From Lysinibacillus sp. FSL W8-0992 (GTDB lineage Bacteria; Bacillota; Bacilli; Bacillales_A; Planococcaceae), in NCBI RefSeq assembly GCF_038008685.1, contig NZ_JBBOZQ010000001.1, forward strand, positions 2,666,001 through 2,730,000: 64,000 bases of DNA, read 5' to 3'. A program made the translations under genes and the position numbers. Below are positions 8,676-17,749 of this stretch, piece by piece; the first letter of the stretch is position 1; every line of letters starts with the position of its first letter. Under the pieces are notes generated by a model. That model did no database searches. It saw only the letters and a list, made by a program, of their open reading frames with translations, and was not told the origin of the DNA.

Positions 8676-9575
8676 ATGGCACTAACGCACATTAAAGTAG
8701 CGAAGGATTTACAGGAATTAACGTTACATGGCTCCAATGCATTTCCAGTCGCATTATATGAAACGCATTTGCGGGTAGATCGCCGTGATTTTTTACCATT
8801 ACATTGGCATAAGGAAATTCAATTTGTCTATGTGGTAAGTGGGCGTGTTAAATATCGTGTAGGTGCTGATGTATTAGTACTTGAGGAGGGAGATGGCTTG
8901 TTTGTCAACGCAGCATGTTTGCATGAAGCACAGCCTTATAACGTTGAACAGTCGAAGCTCTTTTGTATTAATGTAGATCCTAAATTATTGGGAGGACATG
9001 AAGGGAGTATATTGACAGCTAAATATGTGAGTCCATATGTAGAAAATAATAGACTGCCATTTGTGAAGCTTTCTGGAGAGCTTGCGCAAGCTGTTGAAAG
9101 AACGGCTCAGCTATTAAAAGACCGAAATGCCTATTTTGAAATTCAGGTGTGGAGAACATTATTATTGATATGGGAATCGATATTAATGCAATCAAAGCTA
9201 ACAGTAGAAACGATGCAGTCATCTATAATTGTTCAACATGAGCGTGCAAAAGAAATGCTCGATTTTATCCATAGCCATTATCAAGAAAAAATAACGCTTG
9301 AAATGTTAGCTGCACATGTTTTTATAAGCAGGGCAGAATGTAGTCGTTTCTTTAAAAAAATTGTTGGCATCACACCTTTTACGTATCTTTTACATTATCG
9401 TTTACGAAAAAGTATAGAACTATTGCGAGATAGTGAGCATTCCATCACTTTTATTGCGTCGCTAACTGGCTTTAGTACAGTTAGCTACTATATTGAACGG
9501 TTTAAGGAGTATACGGGCTATTCACCGCATGTGTATCGTAAAAAATTTCTAGCACAACAACGTAGTATAGAATGA
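8676..9575 (+). CDS. AraC family transcriptional regulator with cupin sensor domain
   Basis: A 299-residue regulator. The N-terminal half is a cupin sensor domain (LPLHWHKEIQFVYVVSG, LEEGDGLFVNAACLHEA). The C-terminal 100 residues are two helix-turn-helix motifs of the AraC type, ending in the signature FSTVSYYIERFKEYTGYSPHVYRK. The ATG at 8676 is preferred because GAGGTG lies 6 bases upstream; a GTG at 8667 falls in that site. It probably regulates the divergent EamA exporter. Confidence 0.85.
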   Translation: MALTHIKVAKDLQELTLHGSNAFPVALYETHLRVDRRDFLPLHWHKEIQFVYVVSGRVKYRVGADVLVLEEGDGLFVNAACLHEAQPYNVEQSKLFCINVDPKLLGGHEGSILTAKYVSPYVENNRLPFVKLSGELAQAVERTAQLLKDRNAYFEIQVWRTLLLIWESILMQSKLTVETMQSSIIVQHERAKEMLDFIHSHYQEKITLEMLAAHVFISRAECSRFFKKIVGITPFTYLLHYRLRKSIELLRDSEHSITFIASLTGFSTVSYYIERFKEYTGYSPHVYRKKFLAQQRSIE

Positions 9576-9729
9576 TTGGACAAATCAGTGAACAATCCAT
9601 GACAAGTTAGAAAATTATTTGCAGTTTGTTTTGTGAAAGGGTTTGCAAATTATACCAAATATTTTAAAGTTATTTATATAGTTAAAAGTAGAATTAGAAG
9701 CGATGGTAATCTAAAAGGAGAGATACGAC

Positions 9730-10770
9730 ATGATAGCCTTAAAAAAGAAACAAAATATTTGGCTTGTGTTTTTATTAGTTGTATTAATTAGTAACTACTC
9801 GCTTTATAATACCGGACTTGGTCTGTCCATTTTACCAGCCGAAACAGCAGGCGTTGTAGTCGGTTCATTACTCGATTTTATAATTGTTATACCAGTGTTA
9901 TTTATGCTTTATAAACGAAAGTTTTCTGTTAAGCATGCGATTGTTTTAGCCGCTTCAGGCTGTATTGCTGCACGGTTTATTATTCCAATAGATCATTTGC
10001 AGCCGTTTGTTGTAGTAACATGGGCTGGATTTGCGATTGAAGGGGCACTACTCGTTATTGAGCTTGTATTTGTTACAACGCTTGTCTACTATATGCCTAA
10101 AATTTTAAGGGATGTACGGGTAAGCGCACTACCAGATATTTTCTCTTTTCCGCAAGCTGTTGAAAAACATGCACCTAAGTACCCTATTATTCAATTGCTC
10201 TGTACAGATTTACTCGTTCTTTATTACGGTTTTGCAAGTTGGAAGAGGCGAGAACGCGCCGGATTAACTTTGCATAAAAACTCCAGCTATATCGCCTTTC
10301 AAATGATGATGATTCATGCAATCGTCATCGAAACAATCGGTATACATTGGTGGCTTCATGACAAATCCATAATATTATCTATCCTATTGTTAATTCTTAA
10401 TGTATACTCAGTCCTATTTTTCATTGCGGATATGCAGGCAGTTCGCCTAAATCCTATCTATACAACAAATGATTCACTTTATTTATCTTTAGGTTTAATG
10501 AAACGAGCGACTATTCGCTTTGCTAATATCGAAAAAATGGAAGATGACCCAGAACGGTTAAAAGAAAAATTATCGAAGGATACTATTGATTTTATCGCAC
10601 GTGATTTTGGAGAAGCATATCCACAAATCATGCTGAAGATGAAAGAACCTGTGGAAGTAACGTTTATGTTAGGATTAAAAAAAAGTTATAACAACGTGGC
10701 GATTAAAGCCGATCAAGTACATGAATTAAAAGAACTACTACAGCAGGGAATGGAAAATAATGAAGGATGA
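9730..10770 (+). CDS. Polytopic membrane protein, unknown function
   Basis: A 346-residue protein with about seven or eight hydrophobic segments in residues 8-240 and a soluble, charged C-terminal domain of about 100 residues (KMEDDPERLKEKLSKDTIDFIARDFGE). I do not recognise the family. A strong AAAGGAG site precedes the ATG. The gene is monocistronic, with a terminator 16 bases after its stop. Confidence 0.7.
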   Translation: MIALKKKQNIWLVFLLVVLISNYSLYNTGLGLSILPAETAGVVVGSLLDFIIVIPVLFMLYKRKFSVKHAIVLAASGCIAARFIIPIDHLQPFVVVTWAGFAIEGALLVIELVFVTTLVYYMPKILRDVRVSALPDIFSFPQAVEKHAPKYPIIQLLCTDLLVLYYGFASWKRRERAGLTLHKNSSYIAFQMMMIHAIVIETIGIHWWLHDKSIILSILLLILNVYSVLFFIADMQAVRLNPIYTTNDSLYLSLGLMKRATIRFANIEKMEDDPERLKEKLSKDTIDFIARDFGEAYPQIMLKMKEPVEVTFMLGLKKSYNNVAIKADQVHELKELLQQGMENNEG

Positions 10771-10785
10771 TGTTGACAAGCAAGC

Positions 10786-10817
10786 GCCTCGCACACATTT
10801 GTGAGAGGCTTTTTTAT
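10786..10817 (+). terminator. Intrinsic terminator
   Basis: A 9-bp stem with one mismatch (GCCTCGCAC / GTGAGAGGC), followed by TTTTTTATTT. Confidence 0.85.
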
Positions 10818-10935
10818 TTGAATACACTTATTGGAAATTGTATGTCTGTAAAAATTGCTCGTTTATCTAGATAGCCACCTTTATGTATTGTCATATCAAT
10901 TGCCATCCATATACATACGAAGGAACATGAAAATA

Positions 10936-11460
10936 TTACTTTTTATTAGGGAAAATTATATACGAAAAGCTAATAATAGCATCAATTATTAAAATAATGC
11001 CCCAAACTTTCATTACTTGTAAAAGGGAAGATGTATCAGTAAGTTCACCGATAAATACGATCATTGCATATAATAAACTAGCACTAATTACGTAGGCAAT
11101 AACATGTAGACCAAGCATTTTTATTTCATTAATACCTTTTGCTAGTCCTGTTAATCGTTTCTTTTCAATGGGTAGTTTTAAAAACCACTGTTGAAACTTT
11201 TCATCTGCCCAAGTAATCATCGTTTTACCATATGCTATGGAGACACCTATATAAACAGCGGCGATACCGTGAGAAATGGAGGCTGGTGTACCCGCTCGCA
11301 AGTCCATGGCAGTTAGCAATACTAATAGTAGGTCAATAACAGGTGTAAGAGCAAAAAAGATAATGCTAAGTTTAGGCTTTTTAAAACGGTATCTACAAAC
11401 CAGCCCTATTAAGATGACAATCCAAAAGGCTATTTCTGCAGTAATAATCCAAGCAATCAT
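10936..11460 (-). CDS. Integral membrane protein, unknown function
   Basis: A 174-residue protein with about five hydrophobic helices. An N-terminal block reads AEIAFWIVILIGLVCRYRF and FFALTPVIDLLLVLLTAMDL, and a central conserved-looking loop reads ISHGIAAVYIGVSIAYGKTMITWADEKFQQW. It resembles Bacillus YmcC-type membrane proteins from memory, unverified. No function is known to me. Confidence 0.65.
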   Translation of the reverse strand: MIAWIITAEIAFWIVILIGLVCRYRFKKPKLSIIFFALTPVIDLLLVLLTAMDLRAGTPASISHGIAAVYIGVSIAYGKTMITWADEKFQQWFLKLPIEKKRLTGLAKGINEIKMLGLHVIAYVISASLLYAMIVFIGELTDTSSLLQVMKVWGIILIIDAIISFSYIIFPNKK

Positions 11461-11532
11461 AAAATATTCTCCTTATTTAATACAGTTGTATTTAATTAAA
11501 TTTACCATATGTTTCAATGTAATACATGAGTA

Positions 11533-11567
11533 AATTGCCCATCTAGTGTTAATCTAGATGGGCAATT
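11533..11567 (-). terminator. Possible terminator overlapping a stop codon
   Basis: A perfect 14-bp stem (AATTGCCCATCTAG / CTAGATGGGCAATT) spans the stop codon at 11549-11551. The T run is weak on either strand, so it may act mainly as a 3'-end stabiliser. Confidence 0.55.
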
Positions 11568-12013
11568 GCTTTTAGTATGTCCTCGCTAACAGCCTCCCAA
11601 AATTGTTGCTGTACTAAATCATTATATGTATATAGCTCTTTATTTTGTACGTGCCCATAAATTTCAGCAATTGTTTCCTTGTGAAAATGTAGGCGATGAT
11701 TTAATGCTAGTCGTTCTTCTTCGATACAAAAAATCTTATAAATATCCGCTAGTCGTTCGAGCTTAGCACATTTTTGTTTTGTCGACTCATATTGGACTTG
11801 ATGAAAACGACCTACTGCCGTATGCATCGAGATTTTTGCACGATGCTCAGCTTGTAATGTTCGATATTCTTCCTGACGTATGGCCAAGCGGTACCAAAAT
11901 TCATAACGAAGCGGTAAATCCCTTGTTTCATAAGTAAGCAATGAATTTAAAATACTGCTCACTTGTTCATATGGTTCCATGATTTTCTCAGATTCTTTAA
12001 ATAATCCAAACAT
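11549..12013 (-). CDS. Hypothetical cytoplasmic protein
   Basis: A 154-residue, helix-rich, charged protein without membrane segments or a signal. It contains coiled-coil-prone stretches (YRLAIRQEEYRTLQAEHRAKISM and STKQKCAKLERLADIYKIF). No family is recognised. The start is supported by GGGGGTGG six bases upstream of the ATG. It is divergent from the biotin operon, but nothing links them functionally. Confidence 0.6.
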   Translation of the reverse strand: MFGLFKESEKIMEPYEQVSSILNSLLTYETRDLPLRYEFWYRLAIRQEEYRTLQAEHRAKISMHTAVGRFHQVQYESTKQKCAKLERLADIYKIFCIEEERLALNHRLHFHKETIAEIYGHVQNKELYTYNDLVQQQFWEAVSEDILKAIAHLD

Positions 12014-12177
12014 TTTGCCACCCCCTGTGTTTTTTAATACTACAGAATAGTATTAAAATCCTTTTAAATTTTTGAGTAATTGACGAATCGCTAATAAACT
12101 CAATCAAATCGCTATTAGAACGCTCCTTAACTGATATAAGCAAAGCATGAATTTTCATAAAAAAACAAAAAAGAGCA

Positions 12178-12206
12178 TTTACAAAATGAAAATAGATGTG
12201 TTAACT
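12178..12206 (+). promoter_or_regulatory. Candidate promoter of the biotin operon
   Basis: A TTTACA -35 and a TTAACT -10 are spaced by 17 bases. The -10 overlaps the left arm of the BirA operator, which would explain repression by exclusion of polymerase. Confidence 0.5.
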
Positions 12207-12230
12207 TAATGTTTGTGGTTGGTTAACACA
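12197..12230 (+). promoter_or_regulatory. BirA operator upstream of bioD
   Basis: Perfect inverted arms TGTGTTAAC and GTTAACACA are separated by 16 bases. This matches the known BirA site architecture in Firmicutes, with GTTAAC arms about 15 bases apart. It lies directly before the bioD ribosome site, so the operon is expected to be repressed by biotinyl-AMP-loaded BirA. Confidence 0.88.
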
Positions 12231-12248
12231 AAAGAGGGGGAGGTTAAG

Positions 12249-12953
12249 ATGCAACATTTTTGGGTTGTTGGCACAGATACGGATGTTGGTAAAACATTTG
12301 TTACCACATTATTAATGCGAAATTTGCAAAAACAGGGCATACACGTGACGCCTTATAAGCCGGTACAAACTGGTGAAGTACATGACGGTGAGCAATCCTA
12401 TTACTACGATACGACTATGTATGAAAAATATTCTTTACAATTGCTCGACCGAGAAAATTTAAATGGCTATTCGTTCAAAGAAGCGGCATCACCACATTTT
12501 GCGGCTCAGCTGGAGGGGCAACAAATAAATACACAGCGATTATTAGGTCAAATGCAGCAATTACAGCAAAAATGGGATGTTGTTATTTGTGAAGGGGCAG
12601 GAGGGCTTTTTGTACCGTTAGATTCATATGGCGAAACGACACTTTTGGATGTAATTGTTCAAAGTAAATTACCAGTAGTCGTTGTTACTCGCACAACACT
12701 TGGTACAATAAATCACACACTTTTGACGTTAGAAGCATTAAGTAAACGTAAAATTGAAGTTCTTGGCATTGTATTTAACGGTGACACGGGTAGTGGGATG
12801 GAGCAAGACAATATTAAAACGATTTTAAGGCATCACCCATTACCGTTTGCGACTTTACCGAAGCTGAAACATATATCGCACATTATGGACTTAGCTATTA
12901 CGGATACATCATTGTTTGAAAGGCTGTTAAAACATGAAACAAGTATTAACTGA
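12249..12953 (+). CDS. bioD: Dethiobiotin synthetase
   Basis: A 234-residue ATP-dependent enzyme that closes the ureido ring of 7,8-diaminopelargonic acid with CO2, giving dethiobiotin. The N-terminal P-loop variant GTDTDVGKT (residues about 8-16), PYKPVQTG and [11 protein letters not shown] are diagnostic. The ATG at 12249 follows GGGGGAGG; an upstream in-frame ATG at 12213 lies within the BirA operator and is rejected. Its 3' end overlaps bioA by 20 bases. Confidence 0.95.
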   Translation: MQHFWVVGTDTDVGKTFVTTLLMRNLQKQGIHVTPYKPVQTGEVHDGEQSYYYDTTMYEKYSLQLLDRENLNGYSFKEAASPHFAAQLEGQQINTQRLLGQMQQLQQKWDVVICEGAGGLFVPLDSYGETTLLDVIVQSKLPVVVVTRTTLGTINHTLLTLEALSKRKIEVLGIVFNGDTGSGMEQDNIKTILRHHPLPFATLPKLKHISHIMDLAITDTSLFERLLKHETSIN

Positions 12954-14337
12954 GTTACAAGAAACCGATTTGCAACATGTATGGCATCCATGCTCACAAA
13001 TGAAGGATTATGAGGACTTCCCACCAATTGTTATTAAAAAAGGGCAAGGTGTATGGTTGTACGACGAAAAGAATCATCGCTATTTAGATGCTGTTTCCTC
13101 CTGGTGGGTAAATTTATTTGGACATGCCAATCCACGTATTAGTCAAGCTTTAAGTGAGCAAGCCTTTACTTTGGAGCATGTAATCTTTGCAAATTTCTCA
13201 CATGTTCCAGCGATTAAGCTCGCGCAAAAATTAGTAGCTTTAACACCACATAGTTTGCAAAAAGTATTTTTTGCAGATAATGGCTCATCCGCTATAGAAA
13301 TCGCATTAAAAATGAGTTTTCAGTATCATATGCAAATAGGAAAAACGACGAAAAAACGATTTCTAGCATTAACAGATGCTTATCACGGCGAAACACTTGG
13401 CGCTTTATCAGTCGGTGGTGTCGATCTTTATAATGAAGTGTATCAACCACTATTATTAGATACAGTGCGAGCACAAGGGCCAGATTGTTTTCGTTGCCCT
13501 TTCAATAAAAATTCGCAAAATTGTGATGCCCAATGTATTCAATTCGTTGAAGAAGAGCTAATTACACATCATAAGGAAATTACAGCGGTCATAATTGAGC
13601 CACTTATTCAAGCAGCGGCAGGCATGAAAATGTATCCAGTTATTTATTTACAGCGTTTACGGGAGTTATGTACAGCATACGATGTCCATCTAATAGCAGA
13701 TGAAATTGCGGTTGGCTTCGGTCGAACAGGTACTCTCTTTGCCTGCGAACAAGCTGAAATTTCGCCAGATTTTATGTGCTTGTCAAAGGGCTTAACAGGT
13801 GGTTATTTACCGCTTTCGGTCGTGTTAACAACAAATGAAGTATATCAAGCATTTTATGATGATTATGCGACGATGAAAGCATTTTTACATTCGCATAGTT
13901 ATACGGGGAATACTCTTGCTTGCCGCGTTGCACTTGAAGTATTGTCGATGTTTGAAGAAGAGCATTACATAGACATTGTGCAAGACAAAAGTGAACGCAT
14001 GCGTAAGCTAGCAGTAGAGGCTTTTAGTGATTTGCCTTTTGTTGGCGAATATCGGCAAGTAGGCTTTGTCGGGGCAATAGAGCTAGTGGCGAATCGCGAA
14101 ATGAAAGAGCCATTACCGAGTGAGGAGCGTATCGGCTATCAAATATATAAAAGAGCATTAAAAAAAGGATTACTTATTCGTCCACTAGGGAATGTTTTGT
14201 ACTTTATGCCACCTTATATTATAACGGATGAAGAAATGCGATTTATGATTCAAACAACAAAAGAAACAATTGTTCAATTTTTTGAAGAACGGGGGAATCA
14301 TGCATGTTTCAACGACAATCAACGCTCTCACTTGTAA
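12934..14337 (+). CDS. bioA: Adenosylmethionine-8-amino-7-oxononanoate aminotransferase
   Basis: A 467-residue class III PLP aminotransferase that converts 7-keto-8-aminopelargonate (KAPA) to diaminopelargonate. Signatures are [17 protein letters not shown] near the N terminus, [47 protein letters not shown] and [16 protein letters not shown] with the PLP lysine. It overlaps bioD by 20 bases and bioY by 34 bases, so translation is probably coupled. The extreme C terminus, inside the bioY overlap, is likely variable. Confidence 0.95.
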   Translation: MKQVLTELQETDLQHVWHPCSQMKDYEDFPPIVIKKGQGVWLYDEKNHRYLDAVSSWWVNLFGHANPRISQALSEQAFTLEHVIFANFSHVPAIKLAQKLVALTPHSLQKVFFADNGSSAIEIALKMSFQYHMQIGKTTKKRFLALTDAYHGETLGALSVGGVDLYNEVYQPLLLDTVRAQGPDCFRCPFNKNSQNCDAQCIQFVEEELITHHKEITAVIIEPLIQAAAGMKMYPVIYLQRLRELCTAYDVHLIADEIAVGFGRTGTLFACEQAEISPDFMCLSKGLTGGYLPLSVVLTTNEVYQAFYDDYATMKAFLHSHSYTGNTLACRVALEVLSMFEEEHYIDIVQDKSERMRKLAVEAFSDLPFVGEYRQVGFVGAIELVANREMKEPLPSEERIGYQIYKRALKKGLLIRPLGNVLYFMPPYIITDEEMRFMIQTTKETIVQFFEERGNHACFNDNQRSHL

Positions 14338-14897
14338 TGATAGCGGTGTTTGCTGCTTTAACAGCTGTTGGGGCATTTATTAAAATACCACTTCCTGTAG
14401 TGCCGTTTACATTACAAATTGTTTTTGTTTTTTTGGCAGGTTGCTTACTTGGTGGTCGCAATGGATTTCTAAGTCAGCTCGTTTACATAGGAATTGGTTT
14501 AGCAGGCATGCCAGTTTTTACCCAAGGAGGAGGCATTACATATGTATTGCAACCGACTTTTGGTTACTTAATAGGCTTCGCACTTGCAGCATTAGTGATT
14601 GGTTTTCTAATTAATCGAGTAGAGGTGCCATCGAAAAAACACTTCATCGGTGCAAATATTGTTGGGCTTATCATTATTTATGCAGTAGCTGTGCCTTATT
14701 TATATATGGCATTGAATGTATGGTTAAACATGAAATCAAGCTGGTCTCATGTTTTCTTAGTAGGTTTTCTTAATAGTATTGTTGCAGACTTTTGCCTAGC
14801 GATTGCCTCTGCCTTTTTAGCAGAACGGTTATATAAAGTATTTCGTTCCGCTAGAGCTTTAAAACTTGTGCGAGTTGAAAAGGAGAATGTTCAATGA
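14304..14897 (+). CDS. bioY: Biotin transporter substrate-binding component
   Basis: A 197-residue membrane protein with six helices, the S-component that captures biotin, usually with an ECF energy-coupling module. [37 protein letters not shown] and [19 protein letters not shown] are BioY signatures. GGGGGAA precedes the ATG. Its stop overlaps the bioB start by four bases. Combining uptake and synthesis under one BirA operator allows both to respond to biotin. Confidence 0.93.
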   Translation: MFQRQSTLSLVMIAVFAALTAVGAFIKIPLPVVPFTLQIVFVFLAGCLLGGRNGFLSQLVYIGIGLAGMPVFTQGGGITYVLQPTFGYLIGFALAALVIGFLINRVEVPSKKHFIGANIVGLIIIYAVAVPYLYMALNVWLNMKSSWSHVFLVGFLNSIVADFCLAIASAFLAERLYKVFRSARALKLVRVEKENVQ

Positions 14898-15889
14898 ATT
14901 GGTTACAGTTAGCAGATGAAGTGATTGCGGGCAAAATTATTAGTAATGACGAGGCGCTTGCCATTTTAAATAGTGATGACGATGACATTTTAAAACTAAT
15001 GGACGGTGCCTTTGCCATTCGTAAGCATTATTACGGTAAAAAAGTAAAATTAAATATGATCATGAATGCAAAGAGTGGCTATTGTCCAGAAGATTGTGGG
15101 TATTGCTCGCAGTCATCTAAGTCGACAGCGCCTATTGACAAATATCCATTCATTACGAAGGAGGAAATATTAGCAGGGGCAAAACGCGCGTTTGAAAATA
15201 AAATAGGAACCTACTGCATCGTAGCAAGCGGACGTGGACCGACTCGTAAAGATGTCAATGTAGTGAGTGAAGCAGTTGAAGAAATTAAAGCGCAATACGG
15301 CTTAAAAGTTTGTGCATGTCTTGGATTACTGAAAGAAGAGCAGGCACAACAACTAAAAGAAGCAGGTGTGGATCGCTACAATCATAATTTAAATACATCT
15401 GCACGCCATCATTCTTATATTACGACTACACACACGTATGAAGATCGTGTAAATACGGTTGAGGTTGTGAAAAAACATGGTATTTCTCCATGCTCAGGGG
15501 CCATTATTGGGATGAAGGAAACAAAAGAGGATGTCGTGGAGATTGCTCGTGCCCTGCACCAATTGGATGCAGATTCGATTCCGGTAAACTTCCTACATGC
15601 GATTGATGGGACGAAGCTAGAAGGAACACAGGAGTTAAATCCTCGCTATTGTTTAAAAGTTTTAGCGTTATTCCGTTATATAAATCCAACGAAGGAAATT
15701 CGCATTTCTGGAGGGCGCGAAGTAAATTTAGGTTCTCTTCAGCCATTCGGAATGTATGCAGCAAATAGTATCTTTGTCGGGGATTATTTAACGACTGCAG
15801 GGCAGGAAGTGAATAGTGATTATCGCATGCTCGAAGATTTAGGCTTTGAAATAGAACTTACACAAAAGCAAGAAGAAGTGTTTTGTTAA
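14894..15889 (+). CDS. bioB: Biotin synthase
   Basis: A 331-residue radical SAM enzyme that inserts sulfur into dethiobiotin. The CxxxCxxC cluster motif reads SGYCPEDCGYCSQS (residues about 62-75). YNHNLNTSARHHSYITTTHTYEDR and the [2Fe-2S]-site region RISGGREVNLGSLQPFG are present. AAAAGGAGAA lies 7 bases before the ATG. It is the last gene of the operon. Confidence 0.96.
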   Translation: MNWLQLADEVIAGKIISNDEALAILNSDDDDILKLMDGAFAIRKHYYGKKVKLNMIMNAKSGYCPEDCGYCSQSSKSTAPIDKYPFITKEEILAGAKRAFENKIGTYCIVASGRGPTRKDVNVVSEAVEEIKAQYGLKVCACLGLLKEEQAQQLKEAGVDRYNHNLNTSARHHSYITTTHTYEDRVNTVEVVKKHGISPCSGAIIGMKETKEDVVEIARALHQLDADSIPVNFLHAIDGTKLEGTQELNPRYCLKVLALFRYINPTKEIRISGGREVNLGSLQPFGMYAANSIFVGDYLTTAGQEVNSDYRMLEDLGFEIELTQKQEEVFC

Positions 15890-15947
15890 TTCATCATCCT
15901 TATAAAATAAAATCTACTACTACTAAATGATGATTGAAATTGGAAGA

Positions 15948-15986
15948 CTGTCTGTACATCGTGGAAAAGGCGTACAGACGGTTTTT
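15948..15986 (+). terminator. Terminator of the biotin operon
   Basis: A 10-bp stem (CTGTCTGTAC / GTACAGACGG, one wobble) is followed by TTTTT. Confidence 0.85.
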
Positions 15987-16065
15987 CTAGTAGCCAGTTA
16001 TGCTCAGGCTAAAGCTATCGTAGGCAAGTAAACGGTCCATAATTTATACCTAAAATATGAAGATT

Positions 16066-16113
16066 TTCACAAATTGTTCAATGAAAGCGTTTTGAAATTG
16101 AACAGTTTGTGAA
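16066..16113. promoter_or_regulatory. Long inverted repeat with cre-like loop
   Basis: Two 17-base arms (TTCACAAATTGTTCAAT and ATTGAACAGTTTGTGAA) pair with one G-U step around a 14-base loop. The sequence TGAAAGCGTTTTGA at 16082-16095, spanning the loop, matches the CcpA cre consensus TGWAANCGNTNWCA at all but one position. It lies in the 366-base gap 15890-16255, upstream of the 40-residue protein gene. A TACAAT -10-like hexamer follows at 16152. Confidence 0.5.
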
Positions 16114-16255
16114 GGGCTTCACATAAAGCTTTATTTTTTAAAAAAAGAGCGTACAATAGGAATTAGCAAGAAGTTGTTATAAGACAGTTAGTTCTTTTTA
16201 TCACATTTTTGGTGATTGTTATATTACAAAAATAAAATTGAAAGGAGCGGTTAGA

Positions 16256-16378
16256 ATGTGGGTTGTAACAGTATTTGAGAATAAAAATATTCGTATTTTC
16301 GAATATACAAACAAAAACGAGGCAACAGCAGCGTTAGCGAAATTTAAGAAGAATGCCGTTTTAACATATACAAAATAA
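16256..16378 (+). CDS. Small 40-residue protein
   Basis: A short gene, MWVVTVFENKNIRIFEYTNK and 20 more residues ending in LTYTK, with a strong AAAGGAGCGG site 6 bases before the ATG and its own terminator 15 bases after the stop. The alternating hydrophobic start (WVVTVFE) and the FEYTNKNEATAALAKFK pattern suggest a small beta-alpha fold. Similar tiny proteins occur in Bacillaceae from memory; no function is assigned. Confidence 0.7.
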   Translation: MWVVTVFENKNIRIFEYTNKNEATAALAKFKKNAVLTYTK

Positions 16379-16393
16379 TACTTTAAGTAGTTT

Positions 16394-16442
16394 AAAGAAA
16401 CCTCGTTGTACGTAATAACGTACGATGAGGTTTCTTTATTTT
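16394..16442. terminator. Bidirectional intrinsic terminator
   Basis: A 20-bp near-perfect stem (arms 16394-16413 and 16418-16437) has A and T runs on both sides. It separates the small protein gene from the convergent LysE gene. Confidence 0.9.
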
Positions 16443-16444
16443 TA

Positions 16445-17038
16445 TTAGTGTATGAGTATTGAAAAGGCACTATAAAGTAATAAAAGAGCCATTAAAATAT
16501 TAAATGGCTGACGATATTTAATGAGCACTTTGCGAAAAACTGAACCGAATAGTGCCCAACTAAATGTACTTGTAATGCCAACAAATCCTAAAAATAGGGC
16601 GAAAAAAATGTAGCTCGTAAACGATGAATAATATGGAAGAATATAGGTTGCAACGACTGTGATGCCAAATAAAATACCTTTCGGATTTACAAATTGCAAG
16701 AAGGCACCGAGTAGCAAAAAGCTTCGACTATTGTCTTTAGTATGGTGACTATTTTCGTCATTTTCTTTAGAGGTTAATATTTTAAAAGCTAAATATAACA
16801 TATAGCCCACCCCTAAAATGGTTAATGGGACGGTTATTATGGGCATGACGCTAATGAGGGCAATATTAAAAAAACAGCTTAATGCAGTTATTGTGCAAAA
16901 ACCAATTCCAACACCTAGACAAAACTGAATCGTTTTTCCCAATCCATATTGATTGGCAAATGCCATTGCCATAATGTTGTTCGGACCTGGTGTAAAGCTA
17001 GTAATGACAACGAATACTAAAAAAGATATGTAAGGCAT
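16445..17038 (-). CDS. LysE/RhtB family amino-acid exporter
   Basis: A 197-residue, six-helix membrane protein. The N-terminal signature ITSFTPGPNNIMAMAFANQYGLGKTIQFCLGVGIGF and QFVNPKGILFGITVVATYI are typical of LysE-type exporters. It is divergent from an XRE/cupin regulator 114 bases away, with a palindrome between them, so the regulator probably controls this exporter. The substrate is unknown. Confidence 0.88.
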   Translation of the reverse strand: MPYISFLVFVVITSFTPGPNNIMAMAFANQYGLGKTIQFCLGVGIGFCTITALSCFFNIALISVMPIITVPLTILGVGYMLYLAFKILTSKENDENSHHTKDNSRSFLLLGAFLQFVNPKGILFGITVVATYILPYYSSFTSYIFFALFLGFVGITSTFSWALFGSVFRKVLIKYRQPFNILMALLLLYSAFSILIH

Positions 17039-17110
17039 TTTAGTCCTCCTTGTATTTTGTATGTTATAATGTCTAAAATAAACAGTATAACGTCGTTCTT
17101 TTTATTATAC

Positions 17111-17124
17111 ATAACGTACGTTAT
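17111..17124. promoter_or_regulatory. Candidate operator between exporter and XRE regulator
   Basis: A perfect 14-base palindrome, ATAACGTACGTTAT. A related half-site, TATAACGT, lies about 20 bases to the left. Palindromic sites between divergent regulator and target are typical for XRE proteins. Confidence 0.55.
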
Positions 17125-17152
17125 ATTGTACATACGATAAGAGGTGATTGTA

Positions 17153-17713
17153 ATGGAGGAAATTCATCTTATTTTTGCAAGAAATTTAAAAGCAATTCGA
17201 GAAAAAGAAAAATTAAGCTTAGAAAAAGTTTCTCAGCTATGCGGTGTTAGTAAAACAATGATTGGACAAATTGAAAGAGGAGAGTCCAGTCCGACGCTTA
17301 CAACAATATGGAAAATTGCAAATGGGCTAAAAGTATCTTTTACTTCCCTAATCCATCAACCGCAGACGGATACTGAAGTCGTTTTAAAAAAGGATATTCA
17401 AGTATTGTCAGAGGATAATGGAAAATATAGAGTATATCCGAATTTTCCATTTCAAGAAGATAGTCGATTTGAAATTTATATGATTGAAATTGATAAAGAT
17501 GGGAAATTAAGCGCTGAGGCTCATAAAGAAGGAACAGAAGAGTTTATTACCGTTTTTGAAGGAGAATTAATGATTCGGGTTAACGACAACGAGTATATAT
17601 TAGAAAATGGCGATTCTATCCGATTTAAAGCTGACCGCCCTCACTTCTATAGTAATAACGGTGATACATTAACTAAGTTAAGTATGACAATCTATTACCC
17701 TAATGAAAAATAA
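17153..17713 (+). CDS. XRE family transcriptional regulator with cupin domain
   Basis: A 186-residue regulator. An N-terminal helix-turn-helix (residues about 8-60: NLKAIREKEKLSLEKVSQLCGVSKTMIGQIERGESSPTLTTIWKIANGL) is joined to a C-terminal cupin (AHKEGTEEFITVFEGELMIRVNDNEYILENGDSIRFKADRPHFY). The ATG at 17153 leaves 8 bases to GAGG; a GTG at 17144 overlaps that site. It likely senses a small metabolite and controls the divergent exporter. Confidence 0.88.
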   Translation: MEEIHLIFARNLKAIREKEKLSLEKVSQLCGVSKTMIGQIERGESSPTLTTIWKIANGLKVSFTSLIHQPQTDTEVVLKKDIQVLSEDNGKYRVYPNFPFQEDSRFEIYMIEIDKDGKLSAEAHKEGTEEFITVFEGELMIRVNDNEYILENGDSIRFKADRPHFYSNNGDTLTKLSMTIYYPNEK

Positions 17714-17745
17714 AGAACCGTATAAGCGCTTATACGGTTCTTTTT
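17712..17745. terminator. Bidirectional intrinsic terminator
   Basis: A 32-base perfect palindrome whose half is AAAGAACCGTATAAGC, followed by further T residues. It separates the XRE gene and the convergent aminotransferase gene. Confidence 0.85.
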
Positions 17746-17749
17746 GTTT

